Assembly: GCA_017462015.1 (NCBI GenBank)
Contig: JAFTRX010000078.1
Location: forward strand, 1 to 42,739
Length of the DNA stretch: 42,739 bases
Reading direction: 5' to 3'
DNA from: Lentisphaeria bacterium
GTDB taxonomy: Bacteria; Verrucomicrobiota; Lentisphaeria; Victivallales; Victivallaceae
Part shown: in pieces, positions 7,628 through 16,555 of the stretch
Numbering within the stretch: the stretch's first letter is position 1
Layout of the letters: each line of letters begins with the position of its first letter
Position numbers and translations under genes: made by a program
Notes under the pieces: model-generated
What the model was told of the DNA's origin: nothing
The model's database searches: none
The model's input: only the letters and a program-made list of their open reading frames with translations

Positions 7628-8358
7628 AACGCACCTCCGCCGCCGGTGGCACCGCCTTCCAGCGAGTTGGTAAAACGCGGTGTAGTTCCATCGGTGGTAT
7701 TGCGTTTGCCGAAGGTGGAATCTTTTGCCACTCCGGCGACCCGGCGCAACCAGTATTCACTGCTGCCGTCAGTCCATTCGACCTTCATCCGGATCGCCAG
7801 CGGCGGCGCCGCGTGTTCGTCTTCCGGCCAGTTTTCCTCCCAGGTGATGCCGCTGCCGTCTTCGTCCTCTTCTTCGTCGGCTTTTTCGGCGTAGGTAAAG
7901 GTTATCTGCTCGACATTTTCGGCGATAACTTCGCGTTTGTACGGCATCGTCTCTTCTTCATCCTCTTTCCACGGTAACCGGGGATAGGTGGAATATTCGG
8001 CGATAAGCTTATTTTCCTCAACAAAGAGCCGGATGAAAATCAACGCTCCGGCACGGGGACCGTAAGCACGGCGCAGCGTGGTAAAGTGGAGTTTATGCTC
8101 CTCGCCGGAAAAGACAAAACGGCTGTTGCCATTTTCATCCTTCCACTGGAACGGAATCAGATTGCGCACATGGACATCCATCATATTGTCGATAGCCATG
8201 TACTCTTTCAACCGGTTGGTGACTTTGGCAGAACGTTCATATCCATCGTAAAAACTCTTGGATGCCATTGCCACAATACCGGTCACCGCCATCAATATTC
8301 CCATGGAGATGACCAGTTCGATCAAAGTAAAAGTGTTGATACGGCAGGAGCGCTTCAT
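7624..8358 (-). CDS. gspJ: Type II secretion minor pseudopilin GspJ-like
   Basis: A 244-residue protein with a short basic leader, then TFTLIELVISMGILMAVTGIVAM, a type IV prepilin N-terminal helix with Glu5. The body has beta-strand patterns typical of GspJ (FTTLRRAYGPRAGALIFIRLFV, VIAENVEQITFTYAEK) and an acidic loop near 160-175. The residue before the cleavage point is Thr rather than Gly. The C-terminus is Gly-rich. It overlaps both neighbours by 4 nt. J versus another minor pseudopilin is assigned from size, sequence pattern and position between I and K. Confidence 0.8.
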   Translation of the reverse strand: MKRSCRINTFTLIELVISMGILMAVTGIVAMASKSFYDGYERSAKVTNRLKEYMAIDNMMDVHVRNLIPFQWKDENGNSRFVFSGEEHKLHFTTLRRAYGPRAGALIFIRLFVEENKLIAEYSTYPRLPWKEDEEETMPYKREVIAENVEQITFTYAEKADEEEDEDGSGITWEENWPEDEHAAPPLAIRMKVEWTDGSSEYWLRRVAGVAKDSTFGKRNTTDGTTPRFTNSLEGGATGGGGAL

Positions 8359-8777
8359 CTGGAATTCTCCTCCTGCTCTTTGTCTTCGTATCCGAAACGG
8401 TCTACGATGACTTTGGCGCGTTCATTACTTTCCCCGACGCGGAATATTTTGATTTCCCACTTCTTCAACGGAAGCTGACCGTCGATTTCCTTGTAATCAT
8501 CCGGCAGCCCTTCCGCCTCATCAACAGTACACTCTGCGACATATTTGGGGTACGGGAAAAATTCTTCCGGTACCGAGGGTTCTTCCGGATCACCGGCAAG
8601 CAGAAGATACTCTGTCGCCTGGATAAGCATGTGGGTCTCCATCCACTTCTCTTCCGCGTGCGCGATGCGCAGCTGGGATTGGGAGAGCAGCTGAAGCAGC
8701 CCGGCAAGACTCAAGGTGAGTATTGCCAGTGCCACGACCACTTCGATCAGGGTAAAACTGTTCCGGAAATATCTCAT
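8355..8777 (-). CDS. gspI: Type II secretion minor pseudopilin GspI-like
   Basis: A 140-residue protein with a leader of seven residues, then FTLIEVVVALAILTLSLAGLLQLL, a classic prepilin helix in which the EVVVALAI pattern is characteristic of GspI. The body is small and acidic, ending in a charged tail. Ser stands at the -1 position where Gly is usual. The start ATG overlaps the gspH stop and the stop overlaps gspJ, 4 nt each. It is expected to form the tip complex with GspJ and GspK. Confidence 0.83.
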   Translation of the reverse strand: MRYFRNSFTLIEVVVALAILTLSLAGLLQLLSQSQLRIAHAEEKWMETHMLIQATEYLLLAGDPEEPSVPEEFFPYPKYVAECTVDEAEGLPDDYKEIDGQLPLKKWEIKIFRVGESNERAKVIVDRFGYEDKEQEENSR

Positions 8778-9361
8778 ATCACCGTTTCCGCTTCATCTTC
8801 GGTCACGACCTCTTCCTCTTCTCCGGGGTCGACGTATGTTTCGGTAAAATCTTCGTTGGTCACCAGCAGTTTGCCGTTGAGAAATGACAAATCAAAACTG
8901 CGGCACACTTCACCGCACTTCATCACCAGCCGGTGTGCGGCACCGGCACCGCCATCGGGAAAGAAGCGCATAACTTCAAGTTTTCCATCCTGGGCGATGA
9001 GTTTTTCCGCGCCGGATTCGGTGACCAGTGTGCAGTTGGACGGGATCGTAAACTTCAACTCCTCGATGGCAGTTTCGTTGTCCAGTTCGATTTTGGCAAG
9101 CTCGCTTTTGGAGTAATCCGGCGATGCCACCAGAAACGTCCCCTCATGCGGGTAACTGACGACAAAATCCCGTCCGGTCTCAGCGGCGCGATAGCGCACC
9201 TGCGCCAGATAAGATTCAAACTCCAGAGCGGCGTTGTCCAGCACGACCGTGGGATCTTCTCCCCGGAACGTTCCGACAACGACGGCAACAGCGACCATCA
9301 TGATCGCCAGTACGACGATCATTTCGATCAGTGTGAAAGAAAAGCGCGACCGGAACTTCAA
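8774..9361 (-). CDS. gspH: Type II secretion minor pseudopilin GspH-like
   Basis: A 195-residue pseudopilin. The leader is MKFRSRFS, followed by FTLIEMIVVLAIMMVAVAVVVG, then an alpha-helical spine continuing into a beta domain. Its tail is strongly acidic (EEEEVVTEDEAE). The start is a TTG at 9361: no ATG or GTG lies in frame between it and the end of gspG 30 nt upstream. Ser occupies the -1 cleavage position. GspH is assigned from length and from its place between GspG and GspI. Confidence 0.8.
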   Translation of the reverse strand: MKFRSRFSFTLIEMIVVLAIMMVAVAVVVGTFRGEDPTVVLDNAALEFESYLAQVRYRAAETGRDFVVSYPHEGTFLVASPDYSKSELAKIELDNETAIEELKFTIPSNCTLVTESGAEKLIAQDGKLEVMRFFPDGGAGAAHRLVMKCGEVCRSFDLSFLNGKLLVTNEDFTETYVDPGEEEEVVTEDEAETVI

Positions 9362-9391
9362 TTCAACATTCCGCCCTGGAGCTGTGCCGGA

Positions 9392-9823
9392 TCATTCCCA
9401 GCTGTTGATATCAGCGTTTTCGTCTTCGCCGCCGGGTTCGCCGTCAGCGCCGTAGCTGATGATCTCAAAGGGACGGTTTTCGTCGCCGGGGCATTTGTAG
9501 ATGTAATCGTTGCCCCAGGGATCTTTGGGAAGCGCGCCCTGCAGACTGGGAGTCCAGTTCTCTTTGTCCTCGACGTTTTCGACCAGAGCCTGCAAACCGT
9601 TTTCGCCCTGCGGATAATCTTTGTACGCAAGCTTGTAACCGTTGACCGCATCGACCAGAAGTTTGATCTGGCTCTTGGCAGCACCGATATTGGCATTTTT
9701 GACATAGTTCATGTACATCGGCGTGGCGATGGATGCCAACGTGACCAGAATGACGATGACGATGACAACTTCAATAAGAGTGAAGCTGTGACGGCGGATG
9801 TTTTGTTTTTTTCCTTTTTTCAT
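9392..9823 (-). CDS. gspG: Type II secretion major pseudopilin GspG
   Basis: A 143-residue protein, close to the usual GspG length. A basic leader is followed by FTLIEVVIVIVILVTLASIATP, then the GspG signature region: YPQGENGLQALV, LPKDPWGNDYIY, and the calcium-loop motif SYGADGEPGGEDENADINSW near the C-terminus. This is the best-defined protein of the cluster and identifies it as a T2SS rather than a type IV pilus, because this calcium loop belongs to GspG. Ser precedes the cleavage point. Its ATG overlaps the gspF stop by 4 nt. Confidence 0.95.
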   Translation of the reverse strand: MKKGKKQNIRRHSFTLIEVVIVIVILVTLASIATPMYMNYVKNANIGAAKSQIKLLVDAVNGYKLAYKDYPQGENGLQALVENVEDKENWTPSLQGALPKDPWGNDYIYKCPGDENRPFEIISYGADGEPGGEDENADINSWE

Positions 9824-11037
9824 AACTTGGGTCCTCCCTGACTGATTGAGTTAATTTCCATCATGGCAACGAAAATCGATACCACCACCACCAGAACAAT
9901 GGCGGCAAGAAATACAATTACTGCCGGTTCAAAAAGACTGAGCAGCCGCTTGATACGCAACCGGGTGTCAGCTTCAAGGTTACCGGCGATATTACCGAGC
10001 ATCTCGCCCACGGTACCGGATTCTTCACCCACGCGGAGCATGGGAACGGTACCGGCGGGAATATATCGGTTTCCGGTAAATGCGGCAGAAAGTTTTTCAC
10101 CGCTTTTGAGTTTGCGGTCGATGCCGTCAAACTCTTCCGAAACGACCGGATTGCTGATAATGCGTCCGGCGATGCGGACGGTTCGGATGATCTCCACATG
10201 ATTGGCAATGAGGATGGCAAGTGTACGCAAATATTTGCACATTTCCAAATCGACCAGAATACCGCCCAGCAGCGGCAGTTTTATCATAAACGCACTGACT
10301 TTGCGCTTCATCTCTGCTTCGCCGTAAATGTGTTTGCACACCACCCACGCCAGATAAAGTCCGAGCGGGATCATCCACCATGCCCATTTGGCAAAGTCAC
10401 CGAAGCCCACGAGCGCATTCATCGCTCCGGGCAGATCGCGTCCCATATCGTGGAATATCTTGGCAAATTTGGGAACAAACACCGTGAAGAGCAGCACCGT
10501 CACTCCGAGAACGATGACCAGAATCGACACCGGATACACGGCACTGGAAACAATAAAGTCCTTGAGTTCTTTGCTTTCGCCCATGAATTTGTGCAGTTCG
10601 TTCACCACCTCCGGCAAACAACCGGTCTCTTCTCCGCTTTCGATCAGATTGGCGTAGTAACTGGGGAAAAGCGAACCGTGTGAGCGCACCAGTTCTGAAA
10701 ACTTTTTACCCTCGTGCAACCCCTGCCGCATGGAGGTGACAAACTCTTTCTGATCCTCTTCCGCCGCACCTTCAGCGATGATCGAAAGTGCGCGTTCCAA
10801 CGGGATATAGGCATTGAGCAGCGGCGAAAGCTGCCGGGTGAAATCAAAGACATCGATTTTGCGCCGCCGGAGAGAGAAGCCGCCGCCGCGTTTTTCACTG
10901 ACTTCACCGAAACTCTGCACCGGAACCAGTCCGCGACGGCGCAGCTTATCCAGCGACTCCTTGGCGGAGTCCGCTTCAATAAGTATTTCCCGTGGTTTTT
11001 CTCCGGGTGCTGCCGCGATGAACTTGTACAACGCCAT
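9820..11037 (-). CDS. gspF: Type II secretion inner-membrane platform protein GspF
   Basis: A 405-residue protein with an N-terminal cytoplasmic domain (ALYKFIAAAPGEK, IEADSAKESLDKLRRRGL) and two T2SSF repeats of helical bundles. Each repeat ends in a membrane segment: one near 170-195, one near 217-236, and a final one near 373-395. The pattern FTRQLSPLLNAYIPLERAL followed by ALFTG-like/VGEESGTVGEML motifs is characteristic of the GspF/PilC family. It anchors the ATPase GspE to the membrane. It starts 3 nt after gspE and overlaps gspG by 4 nt. Confidence 0.95.
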   Translation of the reverse strand: MALYKFIAAAPGEKPREILIEADSAKESLDKLRRRGLVPVQSFGEVSEKRGGGFSLRRRKIDVFDFTRQLSPLLNAYIPLERALSIIAEGAAEEDQKEFVTSMRQGLHEGKKFSELVRSHGSLFPSYYANLIESGEETGCLPEVVNELHKFMGESKELKDFIVSSAVYPVSILVIVLGVTVLLFTVFVPKFAKIFHDMGRDLPGAMNALVGFGDFAKWAWWMIPLGLYLAWVVCKHIYGEAEMKRKVSAFMIKLPLLGGILVDLEMCKYLRTLAILIANHVEIIRTVRIAGRIISNPVVSEEFDGIDRKLKSGEKLSAAFTGNRYIPAGTVPMLRVGEESGTVGEMLGNIAGNLEADTRLRIKRLLSLFEPAVIVFLAAIVLVVVVSIFVAMMEINSISQGGPKL

Positions 11038-11040
11038 AAA

Positions 11041-12630
11041 TTACAACTCCGCAGTTGAACGGTTCAACTCTTCCTGCGTGGTGATACCGGCTTTGACCTT
11101 GGCTTCACCATCCTGCTGCAAAGTCACCATGCCGTGACGGACAGCGATCTCTTCAAGTTCACTGCTGGATGCGTTGCGGTTGACCGCAGTACGCAATTCA
11201 TCATTCATAAAGAGCAGTTCAAAGATACCGCTCCGGCCCTTGTAACCGGTACCGTTGCATTTTTTACACTTTTCCGGACCTTTGACACCGTGACACACCG
11301 GACATATCTTGCGCACCAGACGCTGGGACAATACGCCGAACAGCGCACTGGAAACCAGAAAGTTTTCCACTCCCATATCCAGCAGACGGGTAACGGCACC
11401 GACGGCATCGTTGGTATGCAGTGTGCTGAGTACCAGGTGTCCGGTCAATGCGGCGTTGATGGCGATATCAGCAGTTTCGCGGTCACGGATCTCACCGACG
11501 AGAATGATATCCGGGTCCTGACGGACGATGGAACGCAACCCGGCAGCAAAGGTGACACCGACTTTGGAATTTACCTGCACCTGACACAATCCGGGGGTAC
11601 GGTATTCCACCGGGTCTTCGATGGTGATGATCTTCTTTCTGGCATCGTTGAGCTGATTGATAACACTGTACAAGGTGGTGGTCTTACCGCTTCCGGTGGG
11701 ACCGACGACCAGAATGATACCGTGCGGGATTTGGATAAGTTTTTCAAACTGCGCCAGGTGTTCATCGGACATACCCAGCTGCCGCAGATCGAAACTGACA
11801 CTCTCTTTGTTCAACAAGCGCAGTACGATACTTTCTCCGGTAAGGATGGGGATGGTGGAAATACGCATATCCAGCGACATCCGTCCGAGGGTAACGTTGG
11901 TACGTCCGTCCTGCGGCAGACGGCTTTCCGCAATGTTCAATCCGCCCAGAAGTTTGATTCGTGAGGCGATAGCGGGGAACTGGTTCAGCGGACAGTTGAA
12001 AATCTCTGTCAGCACACCATCGACACGGCAGCGGACTGACACTGATTCTTCCCCCGGCTCGATGTGGATATCACTCGCTCCCAGTTCCAGCGACCGGGTA
12101 AAAATATCATTGACCAAACGGACGATACGCGCTTCTCCTGCCATTGAACGCAACGTGTTTTCATCTTCGGCGGCAAGATTTTCTTCCTCCTCTTCACCTG
12201 CATTCTGGAGTTTGCTCAACATCCGTTCCAGAAACGGACGGCGGACAAAGCGGACATACAATTCGCTTTTCCATGTACGGCGCACCAGATATTCCAGATT
12301 GCCGAGAGTGAAGGGGGAGGTGACCAGAAAGGTGACTTTCCCTTCATCCCATTCGTAAACCAGACATTCATTGGCGTTGAAAAAGTCCAGCGGAAATTCC
12401 GGCGGCTGTTCCGGCAATCCCAACTCTTCTTCATCCAATACCGGCACACCGAAGGCGGTGGCGTATAACTCCACCAGCTGCGCTTCATTCAGTTTGGCAT
12501 CCTGCAGCAGATGGCGGATGGAACTTTCCGGATCATCCGCATTGTAATAATCCGGAAACCGGCTTTGCAGTATGCCGTTCAGCTTTTCCAGCGATGCGGC
12601 AATATTGAGTTTGTTTTCCTGTTCGCTCAC
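11041..12630 (-). CDS. gspE: Type II secretion ATPase GspE
   Basis: A 529-residue secretion ATPase. The N-terminal T2SSE-N domain is followed by a RecA-like domain with Walker A GPTGSGKTTTLYS (~308-320), Asp-box residues, Walker B DIILVGEIRDRETADIA (~372), and a zinc-binding CPVCHG-x-C-x2-C insertion (~440-458) that is typical of GspE and absent from many pilus ATPases. It drives pseudopilus assembly through GspF. The start is GTG at 12630, overlapping the gspD stop (GTGA). Confidence 0.96.
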   Translation of the reverse strand: MSEQENKLNIAASLEKLNGILQSRFPDYYNADDPESSIRHLLQDAKLNEAQLVELYATAFGVPVLDEEELGLPEQPPEFPLDFFNANECLVYEWDEGKVTFLVTSPFTLGNLEYLVRRTWKSELYVRFVRRPFLERMLSKLQNAGEEEEENLAAEDENTLRSMAGEARIVRLVNDIFTRSLELGASDIHIEPGEESVSVRCRVDGVLTEIFNCPLNQFPAIASRIKLLGGLNIAESRLPQDGRTNVTLGRMSLDMRISTIPILTGESIVLRLLNKESVSFDLRQLGMSDEHLAQFEKLIQIPHGIILVVGPTGSGKTTTLYSVINQLNDARKKIITIEDPVEYRTPGLCQVQVNSKVGVTFAAGLRSIVRQDPDIILVGEIRDRETADIAINAALTGHLVLSTLHTNDAVGAVTRLLDMGVENFLVSSALFGVLSQRLVRKICPVCHGVKGPEKCKKCNGTGYKGRSGIFELLFMNDELRTAVNRNASSSELEEIAVRHGMVTLQQDGEAKVKAGITTQEELNRSTAEL

Positions 12631-14978
12631 TTCCAGAACTCCTCGTTGCGGAACAACACGCCGCGGTGCTTATTGGCATCGGGGTTGTCGCCCAAACCCT
12701 TGTCGTACTGATTGAGCGCTTTGATCGCATCGTTGTAGCGGCTGATGAGGGTATCGATCTCACTGTGTTCGTTGACGATGTAACCGGTGATCAGCACCAG
12801 CACTTCGGAGCGTTCAACGGAAGCATTGGTCGAGCCGAGCAGACGCTTGAGGAACGGAATCTGGTTGATGATCGGAACGGAATCCAGATTATCGTTGGTG
12901 TTTTCCTGAATCAAACCGCCCAGAACCATGGTCTGTCCGTTGGCGATGGTCATGCTGGTCTCAAGTTTGCGGGAGTTGAATACCGGTGAATCGATCCCCG
13001 GGGTGATGTTATTGGCGACTGCAGTGGACATCGTCTGGGAAATTTCCAGTGTAATAAGATCGGTACTGGTGACATAGGGAGTGACCTTGAGGATCACACC
13101 GACGTCCTCATACTGATAGTTGCTGCTGATGTTGCCGTTGGAACTGGACGCGTTGGTCAAACTGCTGGAAATGTACGGCACTCTCTGACCGACATTGATA
13201 CTCGCTTCAGTGTGACTGGAGACCAGCAGTTGCGGGCTGGAAATAACTTTGACCAATCCGTTGCCCGCCTGCGCCCGGATGTAACCGAAACGGCGCTGGG
13301 GATCGTTGGGGTCGGTGATGGCGAAAGTGGCGCCGCCCTGCCGGTTGGAACCGGTGGCAAGGACAGTTTTGCCGCTGGCATCGGTGGTGAAGGGGGAAAG
13401 ATAAGTTCCGGTGTTGGTGTTGGGGTAGTTGGTACCGAAAACACTGGATGTACTGCCGCTGGTCGCGGTTCCGGAAAATTCCAGACCGAACTGCGTGGAT
13501 TCAGTAAGGGTGACTTCCACCATCAATACCTGCAAAAGCACCTGCGCGGGAACTACGTCAAGTTTATCCAGCAGCGCTTTGATCGAAGCGTAGGTACGCG
13601 GCGTACAGCGGATGACCAGACGGTTCAGTACGCCGTCGGCAAAAACGCGCACCGGCTGACCGAAAACTTTGGAGTTCTGGTCTATCTCCATATTGGTTCC
13701 GGCATTGACCGAGGTGGACGGCGTACTGGTACGGATGGTGGAGGTCGTGCGGCGCTGGTTGGGGGAGTTGATGGTCTCCATCCGGGTGTTGCCGGTGTTG
13801 GAGTCGATGGTCAACGCAGTACCCTGAGTTTCAAAGATGATGGACAACGCACGGGAGAGGTGCGCGGCCTTGTTGTGCCGTACTTTGTAGACAAACACAC
13901 TTTCCTGATCGTCACTGCCGGCGCTGTCCAGCAATCCGATCCATTCACGGATCAAATCCACTGCCTCCTGCGTGGCGGCGGAAACGACCATCAGCCGCAT
14001 CCGGTCCAGACCGACCACATAAACCGCTCCGGGCTGGTCGGTACGTTCATTTGCCTTGTGGATCTTAAGACCGAGAACCGGCAGAACTTCCTGCAGTTCC
14101 AGCGCGACTTTGGTCGGCAGGATGTGGTTGCAGGGAACGACGGCACGCGGCCAGTCGGTTTTGCCGTTGCGGTCGAGATATTCGATAAGTTCGCGGATCT
14201 TCGGCATATTTTCGGATGAATCGCATACCATCACCGCGTTAGGACGGGTAAGGTCGGCAATTATCGCTCCGGAACCGATGAAGCCGCGGATCTGCCGGGT
14301 AACTTCAGTACTGGTGGCATTGATCAACTGCCGGTAATAGATTTCCGTTTTGGAACCTTTGCCGGTACGGTTGTCCGGCTGCATGGCAAACTTGTTAAGC
14401 GCCATGATGCGGAGCAGGGAATCTTCCACTTTGACTCCGGCACCGGCGAGAAACACCATCCGGTCGAAGGTGTTCCACAATTCGCGGCGGCTCATTTTAG
14501 AGTTCAAGTTCAAAGTGACCACGCCGCGCAGATCGCTGTCGGCGACAAAGTTGAATCCGAGCAGATCGCCGAATGCCGACAGCACGTCCAAAAGCGGCGC
14601 ACTGTTGAAAACCAGCGACACATCGATCATCTCATCGCCGTTGAGCGCGATGAAATCTTCATAAAATTTCGGATTGGGCTTGCTTAACTCCGCAATGGCA
14701 TCCTTTTTTCCTGCGGGCACATTGAATTTGGAAAGCGTTTCCGGCTTGACCACAGGACGTTCTGCATCCTGGGGTCTGATCCGTTCTGTCGATGCGTTCT
14801 CGTAACTCTTGGCGGCATCGCTCTTTTTATCTTTCTTATCTTTGCGGTGAAGAAAGGCGAAACGATCGACTTTTTTATCTTTTTTATCCTTCTCTTTTTC
14901 CACTGACTGACAGGAGTTCAACAGCAGAACCGGTAGCAATATCAATGCTCCAAGTATACGACATTTGACTTTAGACAT
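12627..14978 (-). CDS. gspD: Type II secretion secretin GspD with N-terminal lipobox
   Basis: A 783-residue outer-membrane channel protein. The signal peptide ends in LLLNSC, a plausible lipobox with Cys at 23, followed by a Lys/Asp-rich linker containing KDKKDKK twice. N0, N1, N2 and N3 domains follow (VSLVFNSAPLLDVLSAFG near 120, then ring-building repeats to ~480), and the secretin domain ends in GQTMVLGGLIQENT and SEVLVLITGYIV. The lipid anchor suggests a self-piloting secretin like Pseudomonas HxcQ; no pilotin gene is nearby. The start ATG at 14978 follows AGAGGTG. A 45-nt AT-rich gap separates it from gspC. Confidence 0.94.
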   Translation of the reverse strand: MSKVKCRILGALILLPVLLLNSCQSVEKEKDKKDKKVDRFAFLHRKDKKDKKSDAAKSYENASTERIRPQDAERPVVKPETLSKFNVPAGKKDAIAELSKPNPKFYEDFIALNGDEMIDVSLVFNSAPLLDVLSAFGDLLGFNFVADSDLRGVVTLNLNSKMSRRELWNTFDRMVFLAGAGVKVEDSLLRIMALNKFAMQPDNRTGKGSKTEIYYRQLINATSTEVTRQIRGFIGSGAIIADLTRPNAVMVCDSSENMPKIRELIEYLDRNGKTDWPRAVVPCNHILPTKVALELQEVLPVLGLKIHKANERTDQPGAVYVVGLDRMRLMVVSAATQEAVDLIREWIGLLDSAGSDDQESVFVYKVRHNKAAHLSRALSIIFETQGTALTIDSNTGNTRMETINSPNQRRTTSTIRTSTPSTSVNAGTNMEIDQNSKVFGQPVRVFADGVLNRLVIRCTPRTYASIKALLDKLDVVPAQVLLQVLMVEVTLTESTQFGLEFSGTATSGSTSSVFGTNYPNTNTGTYLSPFTTDASGKTVLATGSNRQGGATFAITDPNDPQRRFGYIRAQAGNGLVKVISSPQLLVSSHTEASINVGQRVPYISSSLTNASSSNGNISSNYQYEDVGVILKVTPYVTSTDLITLEISQTMSTAVANNITPGIDSPVFNSRKLETSMTIANGQTMVLGGLIQENTNDNLDSVPIINQIPFLKRLLGSTNASVERSEVLVLITGYIVNEHSEIDTLISRYNDAIKALNQYDKGLGDNPDANKHRGVLFRNEEFWK

Positions 14979-15023
14979 CCGACACCTCTTTGGCTTATAT
15001 TAAAAATTTACTTTGATTACACT

Positions 15024-15818
15024 TCAACGTCTGACACCGCGATTACCGCCGCCGCGATTGCCGCCGCCGGACTGGATATTACGCTGTATCTGCTGCATGG
15101 TACGCATCATCTGTCCCTGCATTATCATTTGTGCCTGCTGGAACTGCTGATAGGAGTTCAAACTCCTGCGGTTGTTATTGCTGCGTCCGGAGTTGCGGTT
15201 TTTGGAGGGGTCCTGCAATTCCAGTTCGATGCGGTCATTGCCGCGAATGAGGGTGACTCCGGTTCTGGTAACTTCTGCAAGCGTATAACCGTTACTCAGC
15301 GTTTCGCCAAGTTTGACATACTGCTTTTCCGCTCCGGAATTACGTCCGGCAACCTGACTCCAGCGGGTGAATCTTCCGCCGCCCATCATGCCGCCACGGT
15401 TGCCGCCGCCCATGCCGCCGCGATTCATCATACCGCTGGCAGACATCATCTGGGCAAGGTAGGGATTGAACTGGCGTTGCGAAGTATTCTGCCGGATGAT
15501 GGCGCCTTCGGTCTTGCCGATTTTAAAGACACCCACGAGTGTCAACTGGGTACGGGAATTACGGACGTTGGCAAGCGGACTGCGGACATTGTTGAAAATA
15601 TCCTGAGCAGTGATCTTCTTTACCGCATCATCCAGAGATGGCAATTCAGGAGCATTGCTTTTCTTTTTGCTTTCACTGCGCACCGCCTTGGCCGGAAGCA
15701 CCGGTTTTACCAGTTTGTTTTTGGCGTTGGCTTTTGTCTGAGCAGAGATATTCTGAGCAAAACTCCACAGCAGAAACACTCCGAGTACAATGTTTATTGT
15801 AAGCAGTAATTTTCTCAT
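15024..15818 (-). CDS. gspC: GspC/PilP-like inner-membrane linker protein with Gly/Met-rich inserts
   Basis: A 264-residue protein with one N-terminal membrane anchor (~5-25), a linker, and a GspC-type homology region: LTLVGVFKIGKTEGAI, then YVKLGETLSNGYTLAEVTRTGVTLIRG and IELELQ. This domain contacts the secretin N0 domain. It is split by a Gly/Met/Asn-rich insert (~128-148) and ends in a Gln/Met/Gly/Arg-rich tail with GGGNRGGGNRG. No PDZ domain is present. Its position just before gspD matches both gspC and pilP. It overlaps gspM by 4 nt, and GGAGG precedes the ATG. Confidence 0.8.
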   Translation of the reverse strand: MRKLLLTINIVLGVFLLWSFAQNISAQTKANAKNKLVKPVLPAKAVRSESKKKSNAPELPSLDDAVKKITAQDIFNNVRSPLANVRNSRTQLTLVGVFKIGKTEGAIIRQNTSQRQFNPYLAQMMSASGMMNRGGMGGGNRGGMMGGGRFTRWSQVAGRNSGAEKQYVKLGETLSNGYTLAEVTRTGVTLIRGNDRIELELQDPSKNRNSGRSNNNRRSLNSYQQFQQAQMIMQGQMMRTMQQIQRNIQSGGGNRGGGNRGVRR

Positions 15819-16555
15819 TTTTTAACCTCCTTCCCCTGCGGGGCAGGAGTTTTTTCCGGAACCGCTGGTTTTGCCTCGGCGGCGCTGTCCAATTCGCGCA
15901 AAGACGGACGGGTGATGTTCAGCGCACGCGCGGTAAGCGGACCATCGTAACACAGCACCCGCAATGCGCCGTTGAAGTTGAGCCGGGTCGGAGGTATCTC
16001 CAGACGGCTGGCAAGGTTGGCACTGCCGGCACCGGTGTTGCGGCGGAAACGGAAATCCGGACGCAGATCCAGACGCCGCCAGCTCAAAACCGGTTCGATT
16101 TTACGCAATGCCGCCAACAGTTTCATGACGTCACCGATGTCGCCGGAACCGTTGATGTCGATTTCAGCGTAGAAAAATTCGTGATTGACTCTGCCGGTGC
16201 GGACGGCTCCGATGTTGTTGAGCCGGAACTGCAGTTTGCCTGCAGTGTCACCGATACGGCGGCGCAGTGTAGTTTCCACCACTCCGTCGTGGCTCTGCAA
16301 CCAGGCGGAAGCGGCAAGCGCACGGTAACGTTTGCGTGTATCTTCAATACTGCGTTTTTCCACGGCATATTTGGTATAATCCTGCTTCTGACGGGCGACA
16401 TCGTTCTGGATTTTCTTGATTTTCTGCTGGTTGGGGATACTTTTGAAAAATGATTTTCCCAGCGTTGCGAACAAAAACACCTGACTTGCCACCAGAAGCA
16501 GGCAAACGGCAATAAGCTGTCCCTTGCGGGTTTTGAGAGCATCTTTGAGGTTCAT
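15815..16555 (-). CDS. gspM: GspM/PilO-like inner-membrane protein
   Basis: A 246-residue protein: short cytoplasmic start (MNLKDALKTRKGQ), one membrane helix (~14-33), a coiled-coil stretch (NQQKIKKIQNDVARQKQDY...KRSIEDTRKRY), then a ferredoxin-like fold suggested by FYAEIDINGSGDIGDVMKLLAALRKIEPVLSW, which is typical of PilO/GspM. The C-terminus is Pro/Lys-rich. The frame is open further upstream, but ATG 16555 overlaps the gspL stop as ATGA, like most junctions here, and yields the membrane helix at the expected place. It is assigned from fold pattern and neighbours. Confidence 0.82.
   Translation of the reverse strand: MNLKDALKTRKGQLIAVCLLLVASQVFLFATLGKSFFKSIPNQQKIKKIQNDVARQKQDYTKYAVEKRSIEDTRKRYRALAASAWLQSHDGVVETTLRRRIGDTAGKLQFRLNNIGAVRTGRVNHEFFYAEIDINGSGDIGDVMKLLAALRKIEPVLSWRRLDLRPDFRFRRNTGAGSANLASRLEIPPTRLNFNGALRVLCYDGPLTARALNITRPSLRELDSAAEAKPAVPEKTPAPQGKEVKK

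Noticed and set aside
8933-9841. 302-residue plus-strand frame opposite gspH/gspG
   Set aside because: It is an antisense shadow of well-supported pseudopilin genes.
13212-14219. 335-residue plus-strand frame opposite gspD
   Set aside because: It is a shadow of the secretin; Gly/Val/Asp composition reflects antisense codons.
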